DNA of 64,000 bases. Origin: Tubulanus polymorphus. Taxonomy: Eukaryota > Nemertea > Palaeonemertea > Tubulaniformes > Tubulanidae. The stretch is taken from NCBI RefSeq assembly GCF_964204645.1, contig NC_134036.1, positions 4,946,001 to 5,010,000 on the forward strand, written 5' to 3'. Below the pieces are notes generated by a model that saw only the letters and a list, made by a program, of their open reading frames with translations, made no database searches and was not told the DNA's origin. How positions within the stretch are numbered: the stretch's first letter is position 1; each line of letters starts with the position of its first letter. Of this stretch, positions 38,271 through 49,024 are shown one piece after another. The translations under genes were made by a program, and so were the position numbers.

Positions 38271-39386
38271 CTATTCGTCTTTACATAAAAACCACGCTCT
38301 CAGTTGATTTCGAAAGCGACGCCTCGAAACGCAATAGATGACGAAATTGGAAGATGCTACGACCATCCTGACTATATTTAAAATTTGGATCAATACAGAT
38401 GCTGAAAAGCCTTTACCGATTTTACCAATAAGAACAGATATTAGATTAATAATTACAGCTCTTAGTAAAAATGCTTTTTTCACTAGATATAAACACGAAA
38501 TCAGAACTAACGTCAAAGTTAAACTACGGTCACTGCTGCTGCTGCTGCTGTTAGAAGTTCGATTATTTGTAGACATGGTTTTTCTCGCTGCTCCTGCGCG
38601 TCTCAACGTGAAAATCAATCGGATAGTTATTAGAACCACGATCACTGTCGGGAATATCGTAAATACAGGAGCATGAAAAAATATCTCATAGTATCTGAGA
38701 TTAATATTTCTAGCAAACGGAGTCAACTTCTGAGTCCATCTCTCGTGTCCAGTGCACGGATTACGGGTATAGTTAGTAGCTTTGTACTTGAAATTATTCT
38801 TCGTGGCGTCAGAGACAGAAATTATTGAAACGAAAATGACGTAAACGTAACTTTTTTTCATATCTATAATTCTTTTAGCTTTCAGAGGCCAACACACGAC
38901 GATATATCTGTTTATAGCTATTAACAATGTTATCATATCACTGATATTTGAAAACAAAAGTCGACTATTTTGAGTGTATGAATACATGCGCTTCATAACG
39001 TGGTTTATTTCAACAGTCATGTCCAGTAACAGCGTATGACTGTAGAGCCGATACTGAAAGTCAAATACAATATAAGAAAAACAAATAAACATGTCCGCAA
39101 CAGCCAAACATCTCAAATAGAATATACTAGTGTTGTTTGAACGTTCTTTACTGAGAATAACAAGAGACAGTAAATTTGTGCCGAAACCGAAGATGGCAAT
39201 AGTGAAAATGACGAAAGTCGTTATCTGTAGATACAGATTCACGTGAAACGGTTTGTAATCGGCGTGATGGATGTATTTACACCGCGGATGAGGTTTAAAC
39301 CCCGCCCTCTCAGTGGTGCTGGTTGTCGGGTCCGATCCGTTGAGGTCGAGAAACTGAGCGCCAACCGATACATTTTCTGTAGCCAT
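38271..39386 (-). CDS. Orphan class A GPCR, array copy 11, with NRY in place of DRY
   Basis: Intronless, 371 residues, start MATENVSVG. By counting: N-terminus 1-50 with sequons at 5 and 16 and Cys36; TM1 about 51-79; TM2 about 87-110; TM3 ending NRY at 159-161; ECL2 Cys211 in NPCTGHERW; TM5 about 236-261; ICL3 with RRAGAARK and a six-Ser run; TM6 about 287-312; TM7 with NFVIY at 347-351; helix 8 at 353-366. All other intact copies have DRY, so the Asp-to-Asn change may alter G-protein coupling or raise basal activity. The protein is otherwise complete. Confidence 0.93.
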   Translation of the reverse strand: MATENVSVGAQFLDLNGSDPTTSTTERAGFKPHPRCKYIHHADYKPFHVNLYLQITTFVIFTIAIFGFGTNLLSLVILSKERSNNTSIFYLRCLAVADMFICFSYIVFDFQYRLYSHTLLLDMTVEINHVMKRMYSYTQNSRLLFSNISDMITLLIAINRYIVVCWPLKAKRIIDMKKSYVYVIFVSIISVSDATKNNFKYKATNYTRNPCTGHERWTQKLTPFARNINLRYYEIFFHAPVFTIFPTVIVVLITIRLIFTLRRAGAARKTMSTNNRTSNSSSSSSDRSLTLTLVLISCLYLVKKAFLLRAVIINLISVLIGKIGKGFSASVLIQILNIVRMVVASSNFVIYCVSRRRFRNQLRAWFLCKDE

Positions 39387-39533
39387 CTTTTCAGTCTTTA
39401 CACATCACAGACTTACTGGTTGTTAAACAGGGAAATGAACGTTTAAAACGATTAAATCCGTAAATCTTCAATCCAGTATCTTTCAGTGATTAGCGCGTTT
39501 TGGGCAAGAGTTTACTGCGACGCAAACGAATTT

Positions 39534-39562
39534 CCAAACTGCATAGAGTCTATCGCGCGCTG
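39534..39562 (-). promoter_or_regulatory. Shared GPCR upstream element, copy for the 39386 gene
   Basis: Minus strand CAGCGCGCGATAGACTCTAT then GCAGTTTGG, about 150-175 bp upstream of the start; slightly diverged in the middle. Confidence 0.55.
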
Positions 39563-39570
39563 AAGCTGAT

Positions 39571-39861
<291 letters not shown>

Positions 39862-40429
39862 ATACGGTCCTGAAAAACTATTCGAGATGATATGACCATA
39901 TTCGATGCGTACTCGAATGTTCGCCAACAATACCGTATATTAGTTAATGAATGATTTACCATATTTCTCGCATATTCAACAATTAATTGATTCTCCATAT
40001 TCGACGGATATAATATGCCCATTCGACGATTTGCCAAAAATGAAAAAAAAAGGAAAAACCATGTTCAGCAATAATTAATGATTAATTAGTCAGAGTATTA
40101 TATGTTAAGCAGTCCGATCCGTACCAAATTCGCAAATACAAAACTTCAATGGACGGCGATTCTGACGGCATATTCATCTCATTTTCGACAGAAAAATTGC
40201 ATACATTATATTATAGATAGTAGTGATACGATGAGTACCTAACCGTTTAGAAAAGTCTGTAGAGACATTCGGTAGGTTCTATGAATTATGAATGTGTGTT
40301 TATTTCTGTGTTAAAGCTCTATTCAAATCTTTCTAATAATGAAGTAATAATACTAACTTGCCAGGAAAAATTAACCGGTTCATTGGTGGTTGCAATTATT
40401 AATTGTGAGTTTTATTGTTCCGGGAAATT
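39862..40429. other. AT-rich spacer, no supported gene
   Basis: Spacer between copies 11 and 12. Short words around 39900-39990 such as ATATTCGA recur, without a clear unit. Confidence 0.4.
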
Positions 40430-41527
40430 TCAGAAAGAAATCATCGCTTTCAGTCGATTTCGAAAGCGACGCCTCGAAGCGCAATAAATGACGAAATTAT
40501 TAGACGCTACGACCATTCTAAGTATATATTGAATTTGGTTTATTGTTGTTGTAAAGGAGCTTTTTCCGATTCTACCGTTGAGGGTTAACGTTAGATTCGT
40601 TATTGCTGCTTTGAAACTGAATCCTTTCTTTAATAAATAGAAACATGAAATGATAATTAACGTCAGAGTTAAACTGCGGTCACTGCTGCTGCTGTTAGAA
40701 GTTTGATTATTTGTATACATTGTTTTTCTCGCTGCTCCTGCGCGTCTCAACGTGAAAATCAATCGGATAGTTATTAAAACCACTATCACTGACGGGATTA
40801 TCGTAAATAAAGGAGCGCGGACGAAAGAGTTTAAGTATCTAAGATATCTATTTTTACCGAATGGAGTAAATCGCTGAGTCCACCTCTCGTGTCCGGTGCA
40901 CGGGTTTATCGAACGACGAGTATAATACAGGAAAAACGCACTAGCCCAACCACAAATTGATATTATTACGACAAGAACTATGTATATATAACTTCTCTTT
41001 TTGTTTATAATACTTTTTGCTTTCAAAGGCCAACAAACAACGATATATCTGTCTATAGCTATTAACAATGTTATCAGATCACTGATATTGGAAAACGATC
41101 GTGCAATGTGTTGAGTGTATGAATACATGCGCTTCATAGAGTGATTTATTTCAACAGTCATGTCCAGTAACAGCGTGTGTCTGTAGAGCCGATACTGAAA
41201 GTCAAATACGATATAAGACAAACAGTGCATCATGTCAACGACAGCCAAACATCTCAAATAGAATATACTCGTGTTGTTTGAACGTTCTTTACTGAGAATT
41301 ATAAAAGACAGTAAATTTGTGCCGAAACCGAAGATGGCAATGCTGAAAATGACATGAGTCGTGATCTGCAACAACAGATTCACGTGAAACGGTTTGTAAT
41401 CGGCGTGATGGATGTATTTGCACCGCGAATGAGGTTTAAACCCCGCCTTCTCAGTTGCGGTGGTCAGGTCCGATCCGTTTAGGTCGAGAAACTGAGCGCC
41501 AACCGATACATTTTCTGGAGCCATCAT
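40430..41527 (-). CDS. Orphan class A GPCR, array copy 12
   Basis: Intronless, 365 residues from the ATG at 41527 (MMAPENVSVG); the frame extends further up without an ATG that paralogues support. It has HSRCKYIHHADY, LAVVDMMHCLSY in TM2 (Val replaces Ala before the Asp, and Met-His replace Phe-Ile), DRYIVVCWPLKA, and NPCTGHERWTQRFTPF. ICL3 has only about four Ser, the shortest run, and TM7 is NFVIYC with a very short tail ending at LKAMISF. The 5' flank for about 300 bp is a duplicate of that of copy 7. Confidence 0.93.
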   Translation of the reverse strand: MMAPENVSVGAQFLDLNGSDLTTATEKAGFKPHSRCKYIHHADYKPFHVNLLLQITTHVIFSIAIFGFGTNLLSFIILSKERSNNTSIFYLRCLAVVDMMHCLSYIVFDFQYRLYRHTLLLDMTVEINHSMKRMYSYTQHIARSFSNISDLITLLIAIDRYIVVCWPLKAKSIINKKRSYIYIVLVVIISICGWASAFFLYYTRRSINPCTGHERWTQRFTPFGKNRYLRYLNSFVRAPLFTIIPSVIVVLITIRLIFTLRRAGAARKTMYTNNQTSNSSSSDRSLTLTLIIISCFYLLKKGFSFKAAITNLTLTLNGRIGKSSFTTTINQIQYILRMVVASNNFVIYCASRRRFRNRLKAMISF

Positions 41528-41677
41528 CGTATCAGAATACGTAAACTGTTTGCTAACGGAAAAACAATTTGTCTTGACTCCCAAATCTGTAAATCCGCAA
41601 ACAGTTAGCGCTTAGCTTAATGACTGACTACTTTCGTAGAGAACCAGCACGACTATCACACCTTCACGCATCAGGCC

Positions 41678-41706
41678 AGTGAACTGCACAAAGTCGAATG
41701 CGCGCT
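41678..41706 (-). promoter_or_regulatory. Shared GPCR upstream element, copy for the 41527 gene
   Basis: Minus strand CAGCGCGCATTCGACTTTGT then GCAGTTCAC, about 150-180 bp upstream of the start; nearly identical to the 26721 copy. Confidence 0.65.
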
Positions 41707-42309
41707 GATAAAAAATTCAACTAACCGAACCGCGAATTCCGACGCTCTACAACACGCGTACAAACGGTATCAAATTTTAACGAAGCTAGAATTACTAATA
41801 GGCCGCGAATCCACGCCATACACGCTACAGCTTCGCGAATCGGTGTATTCCAATATTAATATGTATTTTTTATACAAATAGCTAAACGCGCTTGAATTGT
41901 ATCAGCATCGGTCGAAAATTCGTGCTTTTCAAAATAGAAATCATTTACAATTTCGGTTTGTATGTTTCTATATTCCGACGGTATTTCGACAAACGATGTC
42001 ACGATTAATAGGGTTTTCTGACCACCTTCAGAAAACCCTATTGTTTTTTTCTTCCCGTTTCGTATCAGTAGCGCGAGCACGGAGGATACTTTTTTTCGAG
42101 AAATGGTAAAGTGATTAGACCTTAGAAAATCACGAACATTAAGACCGGCTACCAGTCTAGAAAAGACATCGTTACCGAGGATTCGGCTTTTCCGTTCGCT
42201 TAAAGTTCCATGTACTAGCTCACCATGGAGTGCCATACAGCATACGATACACACGTACGTGGCCATCCATTGGCTAACGCTCGGGAAACTCTAATAGTAC
42301 TCAACACTG
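41707..42309. other. 5' flank of copy 12, with a hairpin
   Basis: 41710-41830 is duplicated with 26760-26880. A perfect hairpin AATAGGGTTTTCTGA / TCAGAAAACCCTATT with a 6-nt loop lies at 42008-42043. An unsupported minus ORF at 41856-42266 crosses the hairpin and is not called. Confidence 0.55.
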
Positions 42310-42465
42310 GAAACAAAAATTGAATGAATTGAGTGTATGAATACATGCGCTTCATAGCGTGGTTTATTTCAGCAGTCATGTCCAGTAACAGCGTGTGACT
42401 GTAGAGCCAATACTGAAAGTCAAATACGACACTCAAATAAACATGTACAAAACAGCTAAAAGTCG
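42310..42465 (-). pseudogene. Orphan-GPCR fragment (TM2 end to start of TM3), array copy 13
   Basis: Minus-strand words VVFDFQYWLYSHTLLLDMTA and EINHAMKRMYSYTQFIQF match the family closely; similarity fades on both sides. There is no start, DRY, or TM4-TM7. High identity of the retained piece implies a recent truncated duplication. Confidence 0.92.
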
Positions 42466-43056
42466 TAAACGAATATTTTTTCGGTCTATTAAAAGTTCTG
42501 AATCCACAATGGATTTTCTAGGTGAATCGACTTCAATTCGGAATCTGAATAAAGTGCAGTGAAAACAGAGCGTTTGTTGTCATAGAATTACAAAACCTAT
42601 GTATGTAGCGAATTCGACCGGGTTAGAAGATTTTTGGAAAGTCGCTACGAATATGTTTTTTTATTCACTTCCTAAAACTGAGGCTAAAACTGAATTTTGA
42701 CTTTTAAATTATCTTAGATGTCCTTAAAAACATCGACTTTTCTATTTGTCCAAAATGTATCATAAGATTATTGGTCCGTTACAGCCCGTTGAATATCCGA
42801 ACACGAAGATGTTGGCCGCTTTCACAAACTTTCGTAACCATATGGTTTTTTTTTTCATTTTATTTTAGCTAGGCAGCGTTATGTCAATTTAAGCTGAGGA
42901 TTGAACTGAATGTTTTCAAGCGCAAAAGGGCACAGTGATTTCACCGTAAAATGGACACGGTGTTTTATCGATGGTCCCTGTCATCTGTTGCGAAAATAGT
43001 TAGAACACGATCTTACCGAGTTCGTTGAAGGTCGATTTTGGCATTATATTTTTGAT
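42466..43056. other. Spacer, no supported gene
   Basis: 42490-42545 (CTGAATCCACAATGGATTTT..GTGAATCGACTTCAA) resembles 28826-28865, so it carries a remnant of the foldback repeat family. Nothing else. Confidence 0.45.
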
Positions 43057-44169
43057 CTATTTAAATCGAAACAAAAACATCGCTTTCAGTCGATTTCGAA
43101 AGAGACGCCTCGAAGCGCAATAGATGACGAAATTAGTGGAAGCCACAATCCTTCTTATGGTGTCTCGAACAGCGTTCGAGTAAAAAGGCGAAATCGATGT
43201 GCCGATTGTCCCGCCTAGAGTTTGTATCAAGTTCGTGACGGCGCCAATGAAAAGTAAGGCCTTCAATAATAGATAAGAAATTGAAATGAGAATTAAGGCC
43301 AGTGTTAAACTACGGTCACTGCTGCTGCTGCTGCTGTTAGACGTTCGATTATTTGTAGACATGGTTTTTCTCGCTGCTCCTGCGCGCCTCAACGTGAAAA
43401 TCAATCGGATAGTTATCATAACAACTATCACGGTCGGGATTATAGTAAATAAAGGAGCTTGGACAAAAACTTCATAATATCTCAAATAGATGTTTCTAGT
43501 AAATGGAGTCAATTTCTGAGTCCATCTCTCGTGTCCAGTGCACGGATTAATGGAACGACGGGTGTAATATTTGAAATAGTTTCTAGACTGGTCACAAACT
43601 GAAATCACCGCAACCAGAGTCACGTAGATATAACATTTCTTCATACTTATAATTCGAACAGCTTTCAGAGGCCAACAAACGACGATATATCTGTCTATAG
43701 CAATAAGCAATGTTATCAGATCACTGATATCTGAAAAAACTAATCTGATGTTTTGAGTGTATGAATACATGCGCTTCATAGCGTGGTTTATTTCAGCAGT
43801 CATGTCCAGTAACAATGTGTGACTGTAGAGCCGATACTGAAAACCAAAAGCACTATATGACAAACATACAAACATGTCCGCAACAGCCAAACATCTCAAA
43901 TAGAATATACTGGTGTTGTTTGAAGGTTCTTTACTGAGAATGATAAATGACAGTAAATTCGCTCCGAAACCGAAAATGGCAATGCAGAAAATGACGTAAG
44001 TCGTGATCTGCAGATACAGATTCACGTGTAACGGTTTGTAATCAGCGTGATGGATGTATTTACACCGCGGATGAGGTTTAAACCTCGCCTTCTCAGTGGT
44101 GGTTGCCGGGTCCGATCCGTTGAGGTCGAGAAACTGAGCGCCAAACGATACATTTTCCGAAGCCATCAT
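43057..44169 (-). CDS. Orphan class A GPCR, array copy 14
   Basis: Intronless, 370 residues, start MMASENVSFG, with a second ATG at 44166. Features: HPRCKYIHHADY, ANLLSFIIL, SKEPSNNTS (Pro replaces Arg in ICL1), LAVADMF, DRYIVVCWPLKA, NPCTGHERWTQKLTPF, a Ser run in ICL3, an unusual TM6 (SISYLLLKALLF, without the Cys found elsewhere), and TM7 NFVIYC. The TM6-TM7 loop (GGTIGTSISPFYSN) is shared with copy 7. It is the last intact member at this end of the array. Confidence 0.93.
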   Translation of the reverse strand: MMASENVSFGAQFLDLNGSDPATTTEKARFKPHPRCKYIHHADYKPLHVNLYLQITTYVIFCIAIFGFGANLLSFIILSKEPSNNTSIFYLRCLAVADMFVCLSYSAFGFQYRLYSHTLLLDMTAEINHAMKRMYSYTQNIRLVFSDISDLITLLIAIDRYIVVCWPLKAVRIISMKKCYIYVTLVAVISVCDQSRNYFKYYTRRSINPCTGHERWTQKLTPFTRNIYLRYYEVFVQAPLFTIIPTVIVVMITIRLIFTLRRAGAARKTMSTNNRTSNSSSSSSDRSLTLALILISISYLLLKALLFIGAVTNLIQTLGGTIGTSISPFYSNAVRDTIRRIVASTNFVIYCASRRLFRNRLKAMFLFRFK

Positions 44170-44312
44170 TTGCAGTCAGCGCAGTCCAGCTGTTAATGCG
44201 GTAACAATCGGTTCAGGCTTCACGATCTATAAATCTTTCGACACCCCTAGACTTGTCACTTATATTGCAATTCCCTTTTACAATTTGACTACGATGTAAA
44301 CGGATGTCAAGC

Positions 44313-44343
44313 CACCGAATTGCGTAGAGTCAAATACGCGCTG
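44313..44343 (-). promoter_or_regulatory. Shared GPCR upstream element, copy for the 44169 gene
   Basis: Minus strand CAGCGCGTATTTGACTCTAC then GCAATTCGGTGG, about 145-175 bp upstream of the start. Confidence 0.6.
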
Positions 44344-44533
44344 AGGCTTAGGGTAGTCGAAATACTGCGGTTCTAGAGTTGACGACCATCAGTGGACCTA
44401 TCTATCTATTTCAAGCCGGCAATTTCGGTATAGCTTATTTTACCCGATCATTACATTCAGAGACTTGGAAGCAAGATCCGAATCGATATAAAAAAAGTCA
44501 TATAACCTATCCTTGTGCAGAACGATAGCTACA

Positions 44534-44638
<105 letters not shown>

Positions 44639-45069
44639 AGTATGTTATTGTATAGATACATAGTGTGAGATGGAGCACTTTTCTGAAATCTAGAGAAACT
44701 GTGTGGGTTTTCTAAATTCGAAGTTTAGGTGGATTATTTGTGAACTCGACCGCCTCAGACCAAAATAAGTGATAATTATATGCATTATTGCTTGAGCGCG
44801 AAATGCCAAGTATTAGTTGAATCTAGTATCGAGTCTCAGCGCGAAGATATTGCGTTACCCGACTCGCTCAGCGATGCCTTAAAAATGCCTTACAGAAGTA
44901 GTTATTTCGGGCCGAATCAGAATACGATCGCTTTAAATATTCATAACGCGTTCGTGACCAAACGTTTTAAATGTTCCGGTTAAATTCTGACATTTTAAAG
45001 ATTCCGAATGCAGTGCAGACATTGTAAGATATTCACGCATTGTAAGATATTCATCACCCAATATCCTTT

Positions 45070-45222
45070 ACCGTGGAGAAAATTTGATCGTGAATTTTAC
45101 ACTTCAGATATTCAACGCACTATCTACTTTTCTAATCTCAACTTGTCGCGTGTAAATTTCAGTAATTGAATCAAGAGTTCGAAACGGGTGAAATATGTAA
45201 CTATATCGTTTGATGAATGTTC
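45070..45222 (-). ncRNA. Inverted partial copy of the ICK 5' exon, with no downstream gene
   Basis: The reverse complement matches the first two-thirds of the 45255-45466 exon (TTTCACCCGTTTCGAACTC, AAGTTGAGA, ATCTGAAGTGTAAAATT). It lacks the donor end and no ICK coding exons follow to the left. It looks like the remains of a divergent gene lost on this side of a head-to-head pair. Confidence 0.6.
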
Positions 45223-45254
45223 TTGAATATAATATTAGCTCTCGACTTTCTGAA

Positions 45255-45466
45255 GGATAACACATCATACGAAATAGTTTCATATTTCACCCGTTTCGAA
45301 CTCTGGACTCAAGTCCTGAAATTAACACCCGACAAGTTGAGAGAATTCAATAGGAAAGTAAATAGTGTATTGGATATCCGAAGTGTAAAAATTTACGAGC
45401 GAATTTTCTTCATAAACGTTCATATATTGTATGCAGCAACCGAACGTTTAACACGAAGGCAAAACC
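45255..45466 (+). ncRNA. Candidate 5' non-coding exon of ICK gene B
   Basis: Conserved exon ending GAAGGCAAAACC before donor GTAAGTAGATAACA at 45467; acceptor AG at 45862-45863. It happens to carry an 85-codon open frame, which is broken in every paralogous exon, so it is not called as protein. Confidence 0.6.
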
Positions 45467-45872
45467 GTAAGTAGATAACATAGGAAGTATGTCAGTAAAA
45501 GGGTGATGATTATTCATTGACACATCACTGATCATACCGTCTTGTAGAGCAGCATATTCTGAGTATTTCTATGTTTTAAACGATTAATCATCAGTTTCGT
45601 TCGTATTGCTACGGTATGATGAGAGTATTTTTGACGAAACTCTCGCTTCATAGTACGGCATTCAAACCATCAATGCAGAAAACCCGTTATCGCAGCATTG
45701 CAAAATATCTAATACCATTTTTTCTGACGCAGTATTAGTTCAAATTTGTAACATTATCTAACATGAAATTTGTTTACTGAGACCCTAGTGAAAACTGTTG
45801 ATTAATCAGAATTTGGGATTTTCGCAATTGCCTAATTGCTATTATATCTCTTTCAAATTTTAGACGTTGAAA

Positions 45873-46290
45873 ATGTTTGCTTACCTGATGACTCGCGTAT
45901 GCGCTGTTGTTGTCATTGTGGCCAGTGCCGCGTCATTTGCAGAAGGTGAGTAACGTTTGGGGGAAATAACACATAAACTTGTAGCTTTTCAAGGATACTA
46001 TACATTAAGGTGGAAACTATCACCGAATCGAATTGATGGTCTCAATGGTCGACATAAACGAGATAAATCTGTCATTGTCATCTTCAGGATCATCGCCGGT
46101 CCTATATCTGGGGGGAGGTTCGGTTACTCATTCAATCAAGTTAAAATACTTGTTTCAACGCGAAATTACTTTTTAAAGTTTCATCCTCTTTTTAAAAATA
46201 GGTTGCAAGGCAAATGGTTCTGCGTGTAATGGCAATAATAGTGAGTGCTGCAGTAACATCTGTTCAATCTTCAGTAAGAAATGTAGCTAA
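45873..46290 (+). CDS. Secreted ICK peptide gene B
   Basis: Exons 45873-45945 and 46202-46290, phase-1 intron, 53-residue precursor. The signal peptide exon is strongly conserved with the other copies (Thr-Arg-Val-Cys-Ala followed by a Val/Ile core), ending in A-E-G. The mature part has six cysteines spaced C-x6-C-x6-CC-x3-C-x6-C, with loops 2 and 4 each one residue longer than in genes A, C and D. It is rich in Asn/Ser in the second loop and mildly basic. No propeptide and no stop or frameshift. Upstream lies its own 5' exon, and downstream the shared 3' UTR with AATAAA at 46410. Confidence 0.85.
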
Positions 46291-46489
46291 TCGCTAGCGA
46301 TATATGTGATTCTAATTGCATATACTGTCGGTGGTATGAGAAATATCCGATTATGAAAGTAATTCATAATTGTATTTCAGTCGTCAAATATCGTGTTATA
46401 ATAAGATTCAATAAAACTGCGAGTAAATAATTTAAATATCGGGTTGTTTAATGTTTATGATGCGAGGGTGAATATTATAACAGTAATCA

Positions 46490-46810
46490 ATGATGCGCGG
46501 TTCCATCCGCACGGTCGTGGGACATATGGAGTCCAGCGATAATTGGGAGCACACACTCGAAAAAGGCCATCGAATGGACAGTCGAATGGAGTTTAATGGT
46601 GCGGGGTGCCTCCGATGACATCTAGAAAAAAAATCATCCCAGGCCAAATTGTTTCCGTGTGGTTGCGGCTCCGGATGACAAAAACTATAGATTTTCTATA
46701 TAATACTATACGATTTTCTTTGGAGTTCGGAGATTTTCAACGAATAACACCGTACGTCTATACGTTCGTCGGTAAGTTAGTAAGGTGATGATATTAGGTC
46801 CCGAACGTCA
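46490..46810. repeat. Duplicated block downstream of ICK gene B
   Basis: Words GGAGTTTAAT, GGGGTGCCTCCGATGA, CAGGCCAAAT, GGCTCCGGATGACAAAAAC and TATACGTTCG recur in order at 51080-51300 (after gene D). The first part recurs again at 53515-53600 (after gene E). It belongs to the unit duplicated with the ICK genes. Confidence 0.8.
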
Positions 46811-46874
46811 GGCGGTGTTGCTAGTCGCAATACGACGATAGTGGCAAGCAACCGGTCGAACTGGAGAACACTGC

Positions 46875-47117
46875 GTGGTCGCTGGAGGGGACCAGGGAGT
46901 TGTATCCGAACCTAAAAACGCGGGAAACAATGAAAACATCTTTGAATGGGATCTGAATAAGTTGAAGCGAAACAGCGTTTGTAAATATAAGATTGGAAAT
47001 GTTGTCAAGGTAGCGAATTCGTCGCTGTCAAAATATATGTTAGGAAATCGCCACGAAGAGGCGTTTAAGGGAGATGATGAGAACGATGAAATGCAAAAAA
47101 ATTTCTCCGTGACTTAA
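46875..47117 (+). pseudogene. Degraded copy of an unrecognised ORF (paralogue at 53682)
   Basis: An 80-codon frame whose second half aligns at DNA level with 53825-53950: GTCAAGGTAGCG, GAGGCGTTTAAGGG and GTGACTTAATTACG, each with a counterpart there. The frame is not kept between the two, so this copy is probably broken, or both are non-coding. No known domain. Confidence 0.35.
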
Positions 47118-47822
47118 TTACGCGGAAACATGATTTAAAGAGAAAAAAAATGATACGTAGATGAACGTTTTTGAAAAAGAAAGAGCTCTAGAGAACCCTT
47201 TTTAGAAAAATCCGTAGAAAAATGTCCGCCAAAGAAACCTTGACAAAAACGAAGACTTTTGGAAAAGTTGCAGAAAAAAATCGTTTACTATGAATCACAA
47301 TTGATAAAACACTGCATCCGTGCTGTGATGATAATGTAGGGAGAATCCCACAATAATATCGAAAGACGAAGTCTGAAATTGTTTTCTACAATCAGTCCTT
47401 TATTCGACGTTTCGACATTATTCGTATAGTCGCGCAGGTGAGGCGTGGACATGGAATAAACGAATCTTACCTTTGGTCAATCATTTTAAGGTAAAGAGTA
47501 GTCAGAGCAAATAGTAAAACGCGGAACTGGAACTGGATTGATGTTCCTCACCGCGGATTGAACGACGCATTCCACTGATCACCTCTAAAATATTCACCCA
47601 CGAATCATAAACGGTGAACGACCCGATTATTGATTTATATTCACTCACAGTTTTATTGAATCTAATTATAACACGAGATTTCACGGCTGAGTTACAAATA
47701 TAAATTCAATTCGAGCTTTTTCGTGGTCAGTCAATAACCTGAATTTGGTTCAGTTTCATAATCGGATATTTCCCAAACCACCACAGATAATAGCCCATTA
47801 CAAACCCAATCATCACCAACGG

Positions 47823-48164
47823 TTAGTAACATTTCTTTCTGATAGTGCAGGCGCGGCTGCAACACTCCTCAAAACTTCTACACGCAGAACCCGATGACTT
47901 GCAACCTATGTTCAAAAACAGTATGAAACCTAGAAAAGGAATTTCAGGATGATCCCGAAGATGAGGACGACGGATTCATCTCGTTTATGTCGACCATTCA
48001 AACTAACAAATCGATTCGCTCATAATTGCCATTTCAATTGATGTTATTCTTGAAAACCGACGAATTTATGTTTCATTCCCCCAGTCGTAACCTTCTGCCA
48101 ATGACGCGGCACTGACCACGATCGCAACAATGGCACATACGCGAGTCATTAAGTAAGAAAGCAT
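47823..48164 (-). CDS. Secreted ICK peptide gene C
   Basis: Minus strand exons 48164-48092 (signal peptide) and 47905-47823 (mature), phase-1 intron with a GT donor weaker than in the other copies (GTTACG rather than GTGAGT); 51-residue precursor. Cysteine spacing is C-x6-C-x5-CC-x3-C-x5-C, with one residue after the last Cys. The mature part is strongly basic (six Lys/Arg against two Glu). The acceptor upstream of the signal exon is at 48175-48176 and the matching 5' exon is 48576-48780 in inverted orientation. Its promoter therefore faces that of gene D. The 3' UTR (to about 47620) matches the family. Confidence 0.84.
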
Positions 48165-48575
48165 CTTCAAACGCCTACAATTTGAATGAGATATATAATA
48201 AAGTAATTTGGCGATTTTGAGAATCCAAAATTCTGATTAATGAACAATTTTCGATAGGGTCTCGGTGAACAAGTCTCATGTTAGATAATGTAACCGACTT
48301 GAAATAGTGCTGCTTCAGAAAAAATCGTATAAGATATTTTGCAATGCTGCGATAACGGGTTTTCTGCATTGGTGTTTTCGATGCCGTACTAGGAAGCGAG
48401 AGTTTCGTGTAGATAAGCCTTATTAACCCGCGGCAATAAGAATAAAACTAACGATAAATTAGTAACAATTTAGAAATACTTAGAATATACTACTATACTA
48501 GACGGTATGATTAGTGACACGTCTATGAATAATCATCACCCGTTTTCTATCACACTACGTATGTTATCTACTTAC

Positions 48576-48780
48576 GGTTTCGGCTTTGTGTAAGAGTTCA
48601 GTTGCTGCATTCGATGTGGGAACCTTTATGTAGAAAACTCTCTCATGAATTTTACACTTCAGATATTCAAACGCGCTATTTGCTTTTCTATTGTTCAGAC
48701 TTTTTCAACTTGCCGCGTGTAAACTTCAGAACTCGAATTCAGAGTGCGGAAACGGGTGAAACATGGATGCATTTCGTCTT
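48576..48780 (-). ncRNA. Candidate 5' non-coding exon of ICK gene C
   Basis: Reverse complement of the conserved 5' exon; donor GTAAGT read on the minus strand at 48575. It forms the left arm of an inverted pair with the gene D exon. Confidence 0.6.
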
Positions 48781-48823
48781 AAGTTTTATCGTACCGAAAG
48801 TCGAGACCTAATATTGTATTACA
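48781..48823. promoter_or_regulatory. Short spacer between head-to-head ICK 5' exons (candidate bidirectional promoter)
   Basis: About 43 bp between inverted 5' exons of genes C and D. It contains ACCGAAAGTCGAGACCTAAT; the equivalent spacer at 45223-45254 holds the reverse complement-like ATATTAGCTCTCGACTTTCT. Conservation of the spacer itself in both pairs supports a shared promoter. Confidence 0.5.
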
Positions 48824-49024
48824 TCAGACGAAATAGTTTCGTATTTCACCCGTTTCGAACTCCGGTTTCAAGTACTGACATTTACATCCGCCGAGTTGAG
48901 AGAATTGAATAGACAAGTAAATAGCGAATTGAATATCTGAAGTGTTTAATTCAGAGCGTATTTTCTACATAAACGCTTCCTATATTGAATGCAGCAACCG
49001 AACGTTTAACACGCAGGAGAAACC
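48824..49024 (+). ncRNA. Candidate 5' non-coding exon of ICK gene D
   Basis: Conserved exon, donor GTAAGT at 49025, acceptor AG at 49861-49862 just before the gene D signal exon. The frame carries a stop, so it is non-coding. Confidence 0.6.

Noticed and set aside
41856-42266. 136-codon minus-strand frame
   Set aside because: Crosses a perfect hairpin, has no recognisable domain, and overlaps the edge of a GPCR fragment.
45217-45474. 85-codon open frame ending at a splice donor upstream of ICK gene B
   Set aside because: Paralogous exons at 31640, 48824 and 51310 have frameshifts or stops in this frame, so it is treated as a non-coding 5' exon.
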